This document shows, in pieces, positions 46,384 to 56,103 of a stretch of 64,000 nucleotides of DNA. Source of the stretch: JAYWXI01 sp036016955. Its GTDB lineage: Bacteria; Bacteroidota; Bacteroidia; Flavobacteriales; Weeksellaceae. Every line of letters begins with the position of its first letter. The stretch's first letter is position 1. The notes beneath the pieces were generated by a model. That model saw only the letters and a list, made by a program, of their open reading frames with translations. It had not been told where the DNA came from and ran no database searches. The stretch covers positions 73,678-137,677 of the forward strand of contig NZ_JAYWXI010000007.1 in assembly GCF_036016955.1 (NCBI RefSeq), given 5' to 3'. The position numbers and the translations under genes are program-made.

Positions 46384-46638
46384 ATGAAAACCACTAAACC
46401 CAAGTACAGAAAATTTCAATCTGACGAATCGCGCATTGAAGCCTTGAAAAAAAAGAGCCCTCGGTTCAAAAGGGTTTTTTCCGAATACCAAACCATGACC
46501 AACGAATTATGGAACCTGGAAACCAGCGAAGGCATTTCGGTTCCCGACGATTTCATTCTTTCCATCAAACAACAGACCGGCTACCTTGAAGACGAAATAG
46601 AAGACTGGCTAATGCAGGACAAGGAGCAAGAACAATAA
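46384..46638 (+). CDS. Small DUF465/YdcH-like cytosolic protein
   Basis: 84 aa. The sequence KKKSPRFKRVFSEYQTMTNE, followed by LWNLE and a second helix (IKQQTGYLEDEIEDWL), resembles a DUF465/YdcH helical hairpin, but the match is by eye. Charged at both ends, helical, no membrane segment. It has a leader of about 120 nt. Role unknown. Confidence 0.6.
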   Translation: MKTTKPKYRKFQSDESRIEALKKKSPRFKRVFSEYQTMTNELWNLETSEGISVPDDFILSIKQQTGYLEDEIEDWLMQDKEQEQ

Positions 46639-46688
46639 ATCTTTTTTGCCATTATTTTCCTATTTTAGCCCTTCCAAATTTTTAGAAT

Positions 46689-47540
46689 ATGATAGCGATT
46701 ATCGATGGCGGTTCGACCAAGTGCGATTGGGTCATTTTAGAATCCGACGGAACGGCAAAATGCCAGATTTCCACCTTGGGTTTCAATCCCAATACAGCCG
46801 ACCTAAACCTCGTTCATGACGAAATAGAAAAAAACGCGGCACTGGAACCTTTGAAAAACCATATCACCCGCTTGTTCTATTACGGAACGGGATGCGGAAC
46901 CCTCGCAAACGTACAAAAAGTTGAAGAATTATTCCGAAAAATCTTCCCCCATGCGGAAATCCTCGTAAAGGAAGACTTAACGGCAGCAGCGTACGCCGCC
47001 TATAACGGGCAGCCGGCTATCGTATGCATCTTGGGAACGGGATCGAATGCGTGTTTTTTCGACGGCAAAACCGTAAGACGGGATCTGCCCTCGCTCGGCT
47101 TCTTAATCGGAGACGAAGGAAGTGGCAATGCTTTGGGCAAAGCGTTATTAAAACGTTTTTTCATGAAAAAACTTCCCAGCGATTTGGAGCTTGCATTTCA
47201 GGAAGCCTACGCCCTTACCATTGACGAAGCCCTGAAAAACATGTACCACAACCCTCGCGCTAACGCTTATTTGGGAGAATTCAACAAATTTGTCGCCGAA
47301 CACAAATCGCATCCTTATTTTCAACACATGGTTTTCGAGGAAATGAAAAACTTTTTCAACTTTCAGGTACTGCCCTACCCCGAAGCCCATACGGCCGAAA
47401 TTAATTTCATCGGCTTCGTGGCCTACCTGTATGAAGACGTACTGAGAGCCGCCGCTGCCGACCTTAATCTTCGGGTGGGACGCATCGTAAAAAAACCCAT
47501 CGACAGCCTGGTGGATTATCACAAAAAGTACATTTTGTAA
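46689..47540 (+). CDS. BadF/BadG/BcrA-type ATPase or N-acetylglucosamine kinase
   Basis: 283 aa of the ASKHA fold. It begins MIAIIDGGSTKCDWVIL, a phosphate-1 motif, with ILGTGSNACFFDG (about 118-130) and LGFLIGDEGSGNALGKALL. Relatives include GlcNAc/GlcN kinases; the usual radical activation role of BadF needs partner reductases not found here, so an amino-sugar kinase for cell-wall recycling is the more likely role (inference). Confidence 0.85.
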   Translation: MIAIIDGGSTKCDWVILESDGTAKCQISTLGFNPNTADLNLVHDEIEKNAALEPLKNHITRLFYYGTGCGTLANVQKVEELFRKIFPHAEILVKEDLTAAAYAAYNGQPAIVCILGTGSNACFFDGKTVRRDLPSLGFLIGDEGSGNALGKALLKRFFMKKLPSDLELAFQEAYALTIDEALKNMYHNPRANAYLGEFNKFVAEHKSHPYFQHMVFEEMKNFFNFQVLPYPEAHTAEINFIGFVAYLYEDVLRAAAADLNLRVGRIVKKPIDSLVDYHKKYIL

Positions 47541-47577
47541 AAATCCGCTCGCTGATTCCATTAAAAAAGTATGAAAA

Positions 47578-47610
47578 CAAAAAGGCTGATTCGTAACGAA
47601 TCAGCCTTTT
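47578..47610. terminator. Bidirectional terminator between BadF and M1 peptidase genes
   Basis: GGCTGATTCGT/ACGAATCAGCC arms with A4/T4 on the outside. It ends both converging genes. Confidence 0.85.
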
Positions 47611-47633
47611 ATTACTTTGCAGTCTGCCCTATT

Positions 47634-50147
47634 TTACTTTCCGTAAGCTTCAATGGCTTTGTTAAGTGCTTCAATTTGCTGGTTTATGGTAGGGCTTTTA
47701 GGATTTTCTCTCAGCACCTGCATCTTCTGCGCCAATCCATCCTTCAAAACCTGAAGCAAAATCATCTTCGCCTGAGGATTTTCCGCCAACTGACTTTTCA
47801 CCATGGTGAGAACCTTCGCTACTTTTTGCGTCGCTTTCGGGCTATCCGTTCCCATAATCCAACGGAACCCTTTCTCCCCCACGTCTCCCATCTTGGGATC
47901 TAAAAACTTCATGAAAGGATAAAAAGCCACCGTTTCCGCAATAGCCGGCATATGTTTTTCAATCTTATTATCCACAATAATAGGTAATAACGCCGATATC
48001 GCCTCTTCACTGGCTCCGCTCAAATCCATAGACTCCGCCAACTGAACCACCCTCGCCGGATTAATCTCCGCCATAGCCGCTATGGCCGAACTTTTAACCG
48101 AATTAGAAACCGAACCAATGCCTTTTTCGTATAATGGAAGGTATTTGGCGTTTTTCGTCTTAGCCAGCGCCATAATCGCCGCCGCCTGAACCAGTGTTTT
48201 AGGATCATTGGACGCCAATTTTTCTACCTCAGCCAAAGCCAATTTAGCCGTATTAGGCTTGGATAAATCCAATATTTTCAAAGCCTCCATACGGATGTAA
48301 TGATTAGAATCCTTCAACGCCAAAACCAATAACCTTAAAGCCGATTCATCCAAAGAAGCCACTTCAGCAACTCCCGTTACCGCCTCCCATCGCCCCTGAA
48401 AGTCCTTACTGTTTTGATACTGCATAAGATACTGGTTCGACACTTTGTCCTCAACAATTTCCGCCAACAAAACCCCGTCCGCATTAAGGTGAACCAAATC
48501 GGGAGATTTCCCAGAAGGCAATCTAAATTCATTCTGAGATTTCGCATCAACCCAAACCGAACGACGCTGAGGCTTACCGTTATCGTAAACATCCACCGTC
48601 AACGGAAACTGAAAATAACCACCCAACTGACTCTGCGTCACAGACAAAATCACTTCCTTCTTCACCGGTTCGTACGTATAAGTATAGCTGAGTTTCGGGT
48701 GCCCCGCCCCAAAAAACCACTGGTTGAAGAACCAATTAAGATCCTTACCGCTTACTTTCTCCAAAGCCAAACGCAAATCGTGCGCTTCCGCTGTTCCATA
48801 CGCGTGCGTTTTCAAATAATGGCTAAGCCCCGCAAAAAAGGCTTCGTCCCCAAGATAATGACGCAACATATGAAGAATAGATCCTCCCTTATTGTAAGAA
48901 ACCGCATCAAACATATCCTCGCGAGAGTGATAGTTGAAACGAACCAAATCTTTAGAAATATTAGCCGGATCCATAAAATAGCCGTCCCTCGCTTTCTTTA
49001 GCGTATAGCCAGCTTCATCCTTGCCGTATTTATGCTCGTTCCACAAATACTCCGAATAATTCGCAAACGATTCGTTAACGGTAAGGTTACTCCAGCTCTC
49101 CGTCGTCACCAAATCCCCAAACCAATGATGAAAAAGCTCGTGAGCCACCACGTCTTCCCAACCGTTACGGTCAATCAAATCCCCAGGTTTTTGCTGTGCC
49201 TGCTCGGCATGAAGCACCGCCGTGGTATTTTCCATCGCTCCACTCACATAATCCCTCGCCGTCATTTGAGCGTACTTATTCCACGGGTAATCGTAATTCA
49301 GCAACTTCGAAAAAAATTCCATCATCGCCGGCGTATCCCCAAAAATCTGCTTCGCATACGGTTCATACTCCTTCTCCACATAATAATCCAAAGCAATATT
49401 ACGCCAACGGTCTTTCACGACAGCATAGTCCCCAACCCCCATGAAGAAAAGGTAAGGCGCATGCTTTTGATCCATCACCCAATAATCCGTCCTAAGCCCT
49501 CCCGCTTCTTTTTTGGAAGATTTCAGTTCCCCATTGGAAAGCGTCACATACTGCTCCGGAACCGTCATGTAAATCTCCTGAGTGGTTTTCTGGTTGGGTT
49601 TGTCAATGGTAGGAAACCAAGCCGAAGAAGCCTCGGTCTCCCCCTGCGTCCAAATTTGACGAGGTTTGTCGGGATCCGTCCCTTTAGCATTGATGAAATA
49701 AAGCCCCTTGGCATCCGAAATAGCAGCACTTCCTTTTTGCTTCACCTCATTGGGACGCGCCGTATACTTTACATAAACCGTATAATCCTGATTCCTTTGG
49801 TACACTTTATCCAAAGTAATCTTCAACTGGTCGTCCGAATAATCGTACTTCAAAGGAGAGCGTCCCCCTTTCCGATCCAAAGCCACCTCATGAATCAGCA
49901 TCCCCTTGGCATCCAACACCAAAGAATCGGAAGGATAAAAATACGGAGCCGCCGTAATCCAAGCCTCTCCGCCCATCTGCTCTTTGTCATAATCGAACTG
50001 AACTTTTAGTTTGGTATGTTTCAGTTCCGTCCATTTGGCGGGAGTAGCTCGATAAACCGTCTCCCGACCCGAAGTTTCCGTCTGCGCCCAAGCATTCCCC
50101 GTAAAGAAAAGCCCCATAAGCGAAACAGAAATCAAAATCTTTTTCAT
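47634..50147 (-). CDS. M1-family zinc aminopeptidase
   Basis: 837 aa with a signal peptide (MKKILISVSLMGLFFTGNAWAQ). Substrate motif GAMEN (SGAMENTTAVLHAEQ) and zinc motif HELFHHWFGDLVT with the third ligand Glu in NESFANY are intact. The C-terminal part consists of HEAT-like helical repeats (about 560-837). It would trim peptides in the periplasm or on the surface. Monocistronic; it lies downstream of thyA but with its own gap. Confidence 0.93.
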   Translation of the reverse strand: MKKILISVSLMGLFFTGNAWAQTETSGRETVYRATPAKWTELKHTKLKVQFDYDKEQMGGEAWITAAPYFYPSDSLVLDAKGMLIHEVALDRKGGRSPLKYDYSDDQLKITLDKVYQRNQDYTVYVKYTARPNEVKQKGSAAISDAKGLYFINAKGTDPDKPRQIWTQGETEASSAWFPTIDKPNQKTTQEIYMTVPEQYVTLSNGELKSSKKEAGGLRTDYWVMDQKHAPYLFFMGVGDYAVVKDRWRNIALDYYVEKEYEPYAKQIFGDTPAMMEFFSKLLNYDYPWNKYAQMTARDYVSGAMENTTAVLHAEQAQQKPGDLIDRNGWEDVVAHELFHHWFGDLVTTESWSNLTVNESFANYSEYLWNEHKYGKDEAGYTLKKARDGYFMDPANISKDLVRFNYHSREDMFDAVSYNKGGSILHMLRHYLGDEAFFAGLSHYLKTHAYGTAEAHDLRLALEKVSGKDLNWFFNQWFFGAGHPKLSYTYTYEPVKKEVILSVTQSQLGGYFQFPLTVDVYDNGKPQRRSVWVDAKSQNEFRLPSGKSPDLVHLNADGVLLAEIVEDKVSNQYLMQYQNSKDFQGRWEAVTGVAEVASLDESALRLLVLALKDSNHYIRMEALKILDLSKPNTAKLALAEVEKLASNDPKTLVQAAAIMALAKTKNAKYLPLYEKGIGSVSNSVKSSAIAAMAEINPARVVQLAESMDLSGASEEAISALLPIIVDNKIEKHMPAIAETVAFYPFMKFLDPKMGDVGEKGFRWIMGTDSPKATQKVAKVLTMVKSQLAENPQAKMILLQVLKDGLAQKMQVLRENPKSPTINQQIEALNKAIEAYGK

Positions 50148-50231
50148 TCTCTTTATTGTTTTGGTATTATCTAAAATCTGAACAGAAAGAACCTGTCCCC
50201 TGCTACGTCACTCCTTAAACTACGCCCCTCC

Positions 50232-51026
50232 TTAAACCGCCACCGGAGCTTTAATGCCCGGATAAGGTTCGTACCCTTCCAAAGTAAAGTCTTCGTATTC
50301 AAACGAAAACAAATCCTTCACTTCCGGATTCAAATGCATTTTAGGCAACGCCCTAGGCACCCGAGACAACTGCCGCTCCACCTGTTCAAAATGATTATTG
50401 TAAATATGAACATCGCCAAAGGTATGAACATAGTCTCCCACCTCAAGCCCGCAAACCTGCGCCACCATCATCGTCAGCAAGGCATAACTCGCAATATTGA
50501 AAGGAACCCCCAAAAATACATCGGCACTTCGCTGATACAACTGAAGGGAAAGCCGCCCCTGCGAAACATAAAACTGAAACATCGCATGGCAAGGCGCCAA
50601 AGCCATCGACGGAATTTCCGAAGCATTCCAAGCCGAAACAAGCAAACGTCGAGAGTCCGGATTACGCTTAATTTGATCCACCACTTCAGCCATCTGATCC
50701 ACCACCTTACCGTCCGCACCGCGCCAACTGCGCCACTGTGCCCCATAAACCGGACCCAAATCGCCATTTTCATCCGCCCATTCGTCCCAAATGCTCACCC
50801 CATGATCGTTAAGGTAACGGATATTGGTATCCCCCTTCAAAAACCACAAAAGTTCATAAATAATCGATTTGAGATGAACCTTCTTCGTAGTAACCAAAGG
50901 AAAACCCTCGGACAAATCGTAACGAAGCTGGTAACCGAAAACACTACGTGTCCCCGTCCCCGTACGATCGGTCTTATCACTCCCGTGGTTCAAAATATGG
51001 CGTAAAAGATCATGGTAATTCTGCAT
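50232..51026 (-). CDS. thyA: Thymidylate synthase
   Basis: 264 aa making dTMP from dUMP and methylene-THF. The catalytic Cys is in APCHAMFQF (Cys146 or so), with [19 protein letters not shown] and the [14 protein letters not shown] stretch. It starts at ATG 51026, about 30 nt below a -7 box. Full length. Confidence 0.97.
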   Translation of the reverse strand: MQNYHDLLRHILNHGSDKTDRTGTGTRSVFGYQLRYDLSEGFPLVTTKKVHLKSIIYELLWFLKGDTNIRYLNDHGVSIWDEWADENGDLGPVYGAQWRSWRGADGKVVDQMAEVVDQIKRNPDSRRLLVSAWNASEIPSMALAPCHAMFQFYVSQGRLSLQLYQRSADVFLGVPFNIASYALLTMMVAQVCGLEVGDYVHTFGDVHIYNNHFEQVERQLSRVPRALPKMHLNPEVKDLFSFEYEDFTLEGYEPYPGIKAPVAV

Positions 51027-51055
51027 TTTTTAATCTCGTAAATGGATAAAGCGCT

Positions 51056-51063
51056 CAAATTTA
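51056..51063 (-). promoter_or_regulatory. -7 box of thyA
   Basis: TAAATTTG on the minus strand, 29 nt before the start, with a TTG 23 nt further up. Confidence 0.5.
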
Positions 51064-51131
51064 CCAAATATTTCGACGCTATCCCCCAACAACCATCAAA
51101 AAAAAGAAAAATACCTTTCGCTCTCCCTCCC

Positions 51132-51506
51132 TTATGCACAACAAATCAAACGACGGATTTCGCCCACGACTTGGTCAAAATCAAAAGGTTTAGGAATAAA
51201 ACGAACCGCACCCGAATCCAACGCACTGTTTTTCAACTCCCGATTAGCCGACATCATCACCACCGGAAGATCCTTCAACAAGTCGTTCGACTTAATTTTT
51301 CTGCAAAAATTACGCCCATCGCCATCAGGAAAAGACACATCAAGAAGAATTAAATCATGCGAAGAAATAAACCCTTCTTTTTGTTCCAAACCACGAATGC
51401 GATCCTGAACATTCACCTCAAAACCTTCGTCATCCAAAAGAATCCTAAGGCTCTCCAAAACCGTTTCGTTATCGTCGACCACCAATATTTTCTTAGTATG
51501 TTTCAT
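51132..51506 (-). CDS. Single-domain response regulator
   Basis: 124 aa from ATG 51506 (MKHTKKILVVDDNETVLESL). Receiver fold with the acidic pair (VVDDN), phospho-acceptor Asp in LLDVSFPDGDG and the Lys in PKPFDFD. No output domain, so it acts through protein contacts (CheY-like). It overlaps the histidine kinase gene by 14 nt, so translation is coupled. The upstream frame to 51590 runs in the kinase gene and is not used. Confidence 0.9.
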   Translation of the reverse strand: MKHTKKILVVDDNETVLESLRILLDDEGFEVNVQDRIRGLEQKEGFISSHDLILLDVSFPDGDGRNFCRKIKSNDLLKDLPVVMMSANRELKNSALDSGAVRFIPKPFDFDQVVGEIRRLICCA

Positions 51507-53748
51507 CTGTATTATTTCGATTTCCAGGTATAATAAAACAAAAATCAGACCCTTTGCCCAACTCGCTGGACACCTTGAGTTCGCCACCACTTCCCTTCAC
51601 TATTTCCGAAGAAATATAAAGCCCCAAACCCAAACCTTCGAAAGACCGCTCGTGCTCCTGATCCGCCCGATAAAACTGATCGAAAACCCGCGCCAAACGC
51701 TCAGGCGAAATCCCGATTCCGAAGTCCTTCACATTAAAAACAACCTGACCGTCCTCCAACAAAGCCGTGGAAACCACCACCTCATCCGCCTCAGGAGAAT
51801 ACTTCACCGCATTGGAAATAAAGTTAATCATCACCTGCGCCAAACGATCCCTATCGGCCACCACTTCCCCAACAGCTCCTTTATCAAACAAAATCCGATG
51901 CGTCCCCCACTGAAACTGCTGGCAAACCTCTTCCACCAAAGCATCAAAATCAAACGCTTCCTCCTTGAATACAAGCTGCCCGTTTTGAATTCGGGTCACA
52001 TCCAACAAATCCTGAACCAAGCCCGTCAAACGGTCCACCTGCCCCTGCATTTTCCGAGTGTATTCTGCTCCCTTTTCGTCCCCCTGCTTCTCAAAACCTC
52101 GCTCCAAAACTTGTGCATAAAGCTTAATGCTGGTAAGAGGCGTTTTAAGTTCATGGCTGGCAATCCCCAAAAAATCGTCCTTCATTTTCTGTTCCATTTT
52201 CATGTCGTGAATGTCAGAACAAATCCCCATCCAAGAAACAATACGCCCGCGCTTCTTCTTCACCGGAAGCCCCCGAATAAGAAACCACCGATAGTTCTCC
52301 CCCTCATCCACCACTCGCATACGGCACTGAACCTCAAACTCCAATCCGTTAAAAGCACTTTCCTCCCATTTTTCTTTAAACACTTCCAAATCGTCAGGAT
52401 GAACCTTATCCCACAACAACACCTCGTCGATTTCCGACGGAACCAACCCTAACCGCTTTTTCCCTCTATTATTAACATAATCCACCACCCCTCTACCGTC
52501 AGTCGTCCAAACCACCAAAGGCACATGATCCGCCAAATTCACAAAAGTATTCCGACTGTGCATCAACTCCTCCCTGAGTTTAACCTCCTTCGTTACGTCA
52601 TACCCCGCCATGATAACCTCCCTCTCCCCATCGTGCAAATCAATAGTATTAAAACTATAATTAAGATACTTCGTCTCGCCCGTAGAAGGAATATCAATCT
52701 CGACTTCCTTCAAAGTTGCCCGCTCCCCCGTTTCGTAACAACGTTTCATCGTCTCGTACAGCAAGTGATCCTCCAATTCGGGATAAACCGCCAAAACCGG
52801 TTTTTCAAGCCGCCAATCGTCGTCCTTTCGCTTCCACAAACGAGACGTTACTTCATTGGAAATCTTAATCACTAAATCCTCCCCCCGAAGCACACTAACC
52901 GCCATGGGCAGCCCATGAAGCACTTCACGCAAATGCCTTTCCTGAGCTTCCACCCAACGACGCTCCTTCACCCGATCCGTCACATCAACCCCCATGTTAA
53001 GCACTCCATAAATCCGACCAAACGTATCCCGTATCGGCTTGTAAAACAAATCGTAATAAAACGTATGAAGCCTACCGTCGTAATCAAAATCCACCTTCGA
53101 TTCCGGCATCTTGCACACCTTCCCCGTACGGTAAACCTCCTTTATAATAGCCAAAAAAGGCTGACCCTCCAACTCAGGAAGCGCCTCCTCCAACTTCATC
53201 CCAACCACTTCGTAAGGCTTCCCCCAGGCCTCTCTCGCCTTCTTATTAATGATGTCCACCACCAAATCTTCGCCCCTGAAAAACACCGCAGGAACCTCCG
53301 ATTCCATAATGATATTGCGACAAAGAAACTCCATTTCCTTCAAATCGCTCTGAGCTTCCACGCGGTCCGTCACATTATTGGTCATCATACTAACCCCGAC
53401 CACCGCCCCAAAAGCATTCCTCATAGGAGCAAAAGTGTAATCGAAATAACAATCCTTCCCAAAGCAATCCAAAGCAACCTTCTGATTAGAGCAGCGGTAA
53501 ACCTCCCCCGTAGTATAAACCTTCTGTAAAATTTCAGGAACCTCCGTTCCCGCAAAAGCCGCCTGAATTTCCCATAACGAACGTCCTTTCCATTGCGAGC
53601 CTATCCCCAAATCCTTAATAAAAATCCCATTGGCCACCTCCAAATGCATCGCCTCTCCACGAAGCATCGCCATTCCTGAAGGAATCTGCTCAAACAGAGC
53701 AAGAACATCTTCCTGACTTACACCATAATCGGCTAAATAATTTTTCAT
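51493..53748 (-). CDS. Soluble multi-PAS histidine kinase
   Basis: 751 aa from ATG 53748 (MKNYLADYGVSQEDVLALFEQ). No membrane segment. About four PAS domains, three with the GxPxxxx/VNMGVDVTDR type link to the next, are followed by a HisKA dimerisation domain (FLGIASHELKTPLTSIKLYAQV; His of the H-box) and an HATPase domain (NFISNAVKYS, DFGIGIS, GLGLGLYIS). It should sense an intracellular signal, possibly redox or a small ligand, and phosphorylate the single-domain regulator whose gene overlaps its 3' end. Confidence 0.92.
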   Translation of the reverse strand: MKNYLADYGVSQEDVLALFEQIPSGMAMLRGEAMHLEVANGIFIKDLGIGSQWKGRSLWEIQAAFAGTEVPEILQKVYTTGEVYRCSNQKVALDCFGKDCYFDYTFAPMRNAFGAVVGVSMMTNNVTDRVEAQSDLKEMEFLCRNIIMESEVPAVFFRGEDLVVDIINKKAREAWGKPYEVVGMKLEEALPELEGQPFLAIIKEVYRTGKVCKMPESKVDFDYDGRLHTFYYDLFYKPIRDTFGRIYGVLNMGVDVTDRVKERRWVEAQERHLREVLHGLPMAVSVLRGEDLVIKISNEVTSRLWKRKDDDWRLEKPVLAVYPELEDHLLYETMKRCYETGERATLKEVEIDIPSTGETKYLNYSFNTIDLHDGEREVIMAGYDVTKEVKLREELMHSRNTFVNLADHVPLVVWTTDGRGVVDYVNNRGKKRLGLVPSEIDEVLLWDKVHPDDLEVFKEKWEESAFNGLEFEVQCRMRVVDEGENYRWFLIRGLPVKKKRGRIVSWMGICSDIHDMKMEQKMKDDFLGIASHELKTPLTSIKLYAQVLERGFEKQGDEKGAEYTRKMQGQVDRLTGLVQDLLDVTRIQNGQLVFKEEAFDFDALVEEVCQQFQWGTHRILFDKGAVGEVVADRDRLAQVMINFISNAVKYSPEADEVVVSTALLEDGQVVFNVKDFGIGISPERLARVFDQFYRADQEHERSFEGLGLGLYISSEIVKGSGGELKVSSELGKGSDFCFIIPGNRNNTDETY

Positions 53749-53855
53749 CTCAATCAAAGAAAAATAGAAACGTAAATTTATAAAACTACCTATCCAATAA
53801 AATTACAGGATTCAAAAACTTCTTTACGACATTCATACTTTCGGAAACTCGAAAA

Positions 53856-53880
53856 TAAAAAAACGGGAGAATTCTCCCGT
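53856..53880 (-). terminator. Palindromic terminator of the HMG-CoA synthase gene
   Basis: An 18-bp perfect palindrome (53863-53880, ACGGGAGAA and its complement) followed by T7 in the minus direction. Confidence 0.8.
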
Positions 53881-53905
53881 CACTAAAAAACCTTCAAAAA
53901 ACATC

Positions 53906-55234
53906 TCATTTCCGGACATAATACCGCGCTCCTTTCAAAACGGGATTTTCAGCCTCGATAAAATCAAGCCCAAACCCTTTATAATTAGGATTTACCGATG
54001 TTTCCATCTGTTTACGATGGAGCCTTTCGTACGTAACAAAATCAATGGGAGTCCTTTTATCCAAAGTTTCAAAAAGATTCCACTTGGAAACCACTTCCCT
54101 CCAGGATGAACCCACCCTTCCCGAAAACACTTTGGACTTCGAACCACTACCGTAAGCCAAAAAACCAATTTTTTGACCTTCCAAAGCCTCCCCGCTATCC
54201 AAAGCCACCTGTAAAGCAGATAACAACGCCATAAAAATAGACGCCGTATACATATTCCCGATAAGCGACGAAGCTCTTTGCGAAGGCTCTATTTTCGAAT
54301 CAACCAATGCACGGTACGATTCACTTTTAGCCACTTCTTTCAACTCTTCCGGCGTAGCGCAGGGCCAACCTTTCTCCATCGCATAAATTTCCGTAAACAC
54401 ACGCTTCCCATGAAAGGCATACGGCAAATGAAAAATAAGATAACGCCAAGATTCAAACGGACAATCCTGCCCACTCAACTGTTTATACTGCCCGTAAGCC
54501 TCACGAATACGATCCTGATAACATTGATTGGAATACTGCCCGTCAAAAACAGGTTCGTCCGAAAACACCTCGATCCGATCCGGCATTTCCGGAGAAGCCT
54601 TCGCCCAATCCGATTTAGCCGTCAGGCGTCTCGGTTTAAAAAAATCAAACACACTCTCCATCGAAACCCCAAAAACAGAATCGACAGCCATCAGTTTAGG
54701 CGTATCCGAAATCAACAAAGCCACCGCTCCGCCCCCTTGGGTATATTCCCCCGAGCTCCCCAATTCATACTTGGCATAATCCGAAGCAATAACCACCGCT
54801 TTCCGCCCCGGATTCGCCCTGCAATAATCCAAACTATTTTGCAATGCATCCACCGCCCCAATGCAAGCAAACGTCATGTCAAGCGCATCACAATACTTAA
54901 AACAGCGCTCACCGTATTTCTCAGCCAAAACAGCCTCCACCATCTGAACCGCATAGGTTGCCGTAGGTTTAGCCGCATCCAAAGCGCTCTCCGTACCCAA
55001 ATAAACCCGTCCAATATCCGAAGGATCAACCGCATAATCTTCCATAAGCCTCAACAAAGCCTCCGCCGCAAAAGTCGCCGCATCCTCATGCACATCCGCC
55101 ACCGCCATCCGACGAAGCCCCAAACCTTTTTCCAATTTAACGGGATCAATATAGCGTGCTTCTGCCAACGCCCCTATTTCCAAGTACAAAGAAGGGACGT
55201 AATACCCTGCCGCTTCAATTCCAAAACTCGTCAT
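53906..55234 (-). CDS. Hydroxymethylglutaryl-CoA synthase family protein
   Basis: 442 aa from ATG 55234 (MTSFGIEAAGYYVPSLYLEI). The longer start at ATG 55252 lies one base after a -7 box, so it is probably upstream of the transcript. The thiolase fold carries the catalytic Glu region YLGTESALD, Cys in DMTFACIGA (about residue 125) and His in YLIFHLPYAFHGKR (about 260). It condenses acetyl-CoA with acetoacetyl-CoA, a step of the mevalonate route used by Flavobacteriia for isoprenoids. Monocistronic with palindromic terminator. Confidence 0.9.
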   Translation of the reverse strand: MTSFGIEAAGYYVPSLYLEIGALAEARYIDPVKLEKGLGLRRMAVADVHEDAATFAAEALLRLMEDYAVDPSDIGRVYLGTESALDAAKPTATYAVQMVEAVLAEKYGERCFKYCDALDMTFACIGAVDALQNSLDYCRANPGRKAVVIASDYAKYELGSSGEYTQGGGAVALLISDTPKLMAVDSVFGVSMESVFDFFKPRRLTAKSDWAKASPEMPDRIEVFSDEPVFDGQYSNQCYQDRIREAYGQYKQLSGQDCPFESWRYLIFHLPYAFHGKRVFTEIYAMEKGWPCATPEELKEVAKSESYRALVDSKIEPSQRASSLIGNMYTASIFMALLSALQVALDSGEALEGQKIGFLAYGSGSKSKVFSGRVGSSWREVVSKWNLFETLDKRTPIDFVTYERLHRKQMETSVNPNYKGFGLDFIEAENPVLKGARYYVRK

Positions 55235-55253
55235 AACATTAAAATTTTCCATG

Positions 55254-55261
55254 CAAAATTA
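55254..55261 (-). promoter_or_regulatory. -7 box of the HMG-CoA synthase gene, decides its start
   Basis: TAATTTTG on the minus strand is separated by one base from the ATG at 55252, so the next in-frame ATG (55234) is the likely start. Confidence 0.55.
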
Positions 55262-55369
55262 ACAATTACCGAAAAGCAAAACGGATTAAATGCCAAAATT
55301 CACCCCCTTCCAACTAATCTTTTTTTCACAAACCTCAGCAAACCCTTCATCAAAATAAAAAAAAACAAT

Positions 55370-55377
55370 TATCTTTG
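55370..55377 (+). promoter_or_regulatory. -7 box of ssrA
   Basis: TATCTTTG, 17 nt before the tmRNA 5' end. Confidence 0.65.
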
Positions 55378-55394
55378 CATCCTTATCCAACATT

Positions 55395-55791
55395 GGGGCT
55401 GACCGGTTTCGACAGCAAGACCAATGGGTAAGTAAGCATGCAGAGAACCGCAGCGCGATCTCTATAATCCCTTGCTGCAAATTATAACTGGCAACGAAGA
55501 GTATGCTCTTGCTGCTTAATCCGAAGTATAGTAAGATTAGCGTTTTTCCCGAAGTATAGTAAGGAAACAAGATGTCTCACCAGAGTTCGGTTCTGCGACG
55601 CTGGAGTCTGAGGCATAGGAAATGCAGAAATAAGCCCCGAAAAACTTCGGTTCAGGGACGAAAACCAAAGAAGATAAGCCGTAGATTGGGCGTCTGCTCT
55701 CTGTCTGCGGTCGAAAACCAAAAGCAGAATAAGCATGTAGAAAGCTTGCGTATTGCTTGTTTGGACGAGAGTTCGAATCTCTCCAGCTCCA
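55395..55791 (+). ncRNA. ssrA: Transfer-messenger RNA (tmRNA)
   Basis: It starts GGGGCTGACCGGTTTCGACA and ends with the T-arm and acceptor strand GTTCGAATCTCTCCAGCTCC plus A. The acceptor stem GGGGCTG pairs with CAGCTCC (one G-T). CCA is not encoded. The tag reading frame (55490-55519) reads GNEEYALAA then stop, the proteolysis tag added to peptides on stalled ribosomes. A 15-nt sequence (CCGAAGTATAGTAAG) is repeated exactly at 55521-55535 and 55549-55563, in the pseudoknot region after the tag. Length is about 397 nt. Confidence 0.97.
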
Positions 55792-55841
55792 CAAAACAAC
55801 CTGAAAAAACAATACTTTGAATTTTCAGGAATCAAAAACCC

Positions 55842-55877
55842 AAAAGAGACTGCCTCAAAAAAAGAGCAGTCTCTTTC
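55842..55877 (+). terminator. Terminator of ssrA
   Basis: An 11-bp perfect stem AAAGAGACTGC/GCAGTCTCTTT with a 14-nt loop and a T-rich tail, about 50 nt past the tmRNA 3' end. The remaining 225 nt to lpxK hold nothing recognisable until the lpxK -7 box. Confidence 0.8.
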
Positions 55878-56089
55878 ATTTTAACCCTTTCCCACATCCC
55901 CTTAGTCATCTCTCCAAGCTAAAAACTATTCAAAATCAAAAACCTAAAAACTCGGACTTTCAAGTAAATTTTAAAGCCGCCCACAAAAGGCAACACGCCT
56001 ATCTGTCTGTTTTTGAAATCCTTTGGTTTTTCGTTTTTTTAACCACCATAAAATCCCTCTTATCGCCCTCAAAAACAAACGAAATTTCT

Positions 56090-56097
56090 TATTTTTG
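56090..56097 (+). promoter_or_regulatory. -7 box of lpxK, directly before the start codon
   Basis: TATTTTTG ends only 6 nt before the ATG at 56104, so the lpxK-PNP mRNA may be leaderless or nearly so. Confidence 0.55.
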
Positions 56098-56103
56098 CAC
56101 CCT

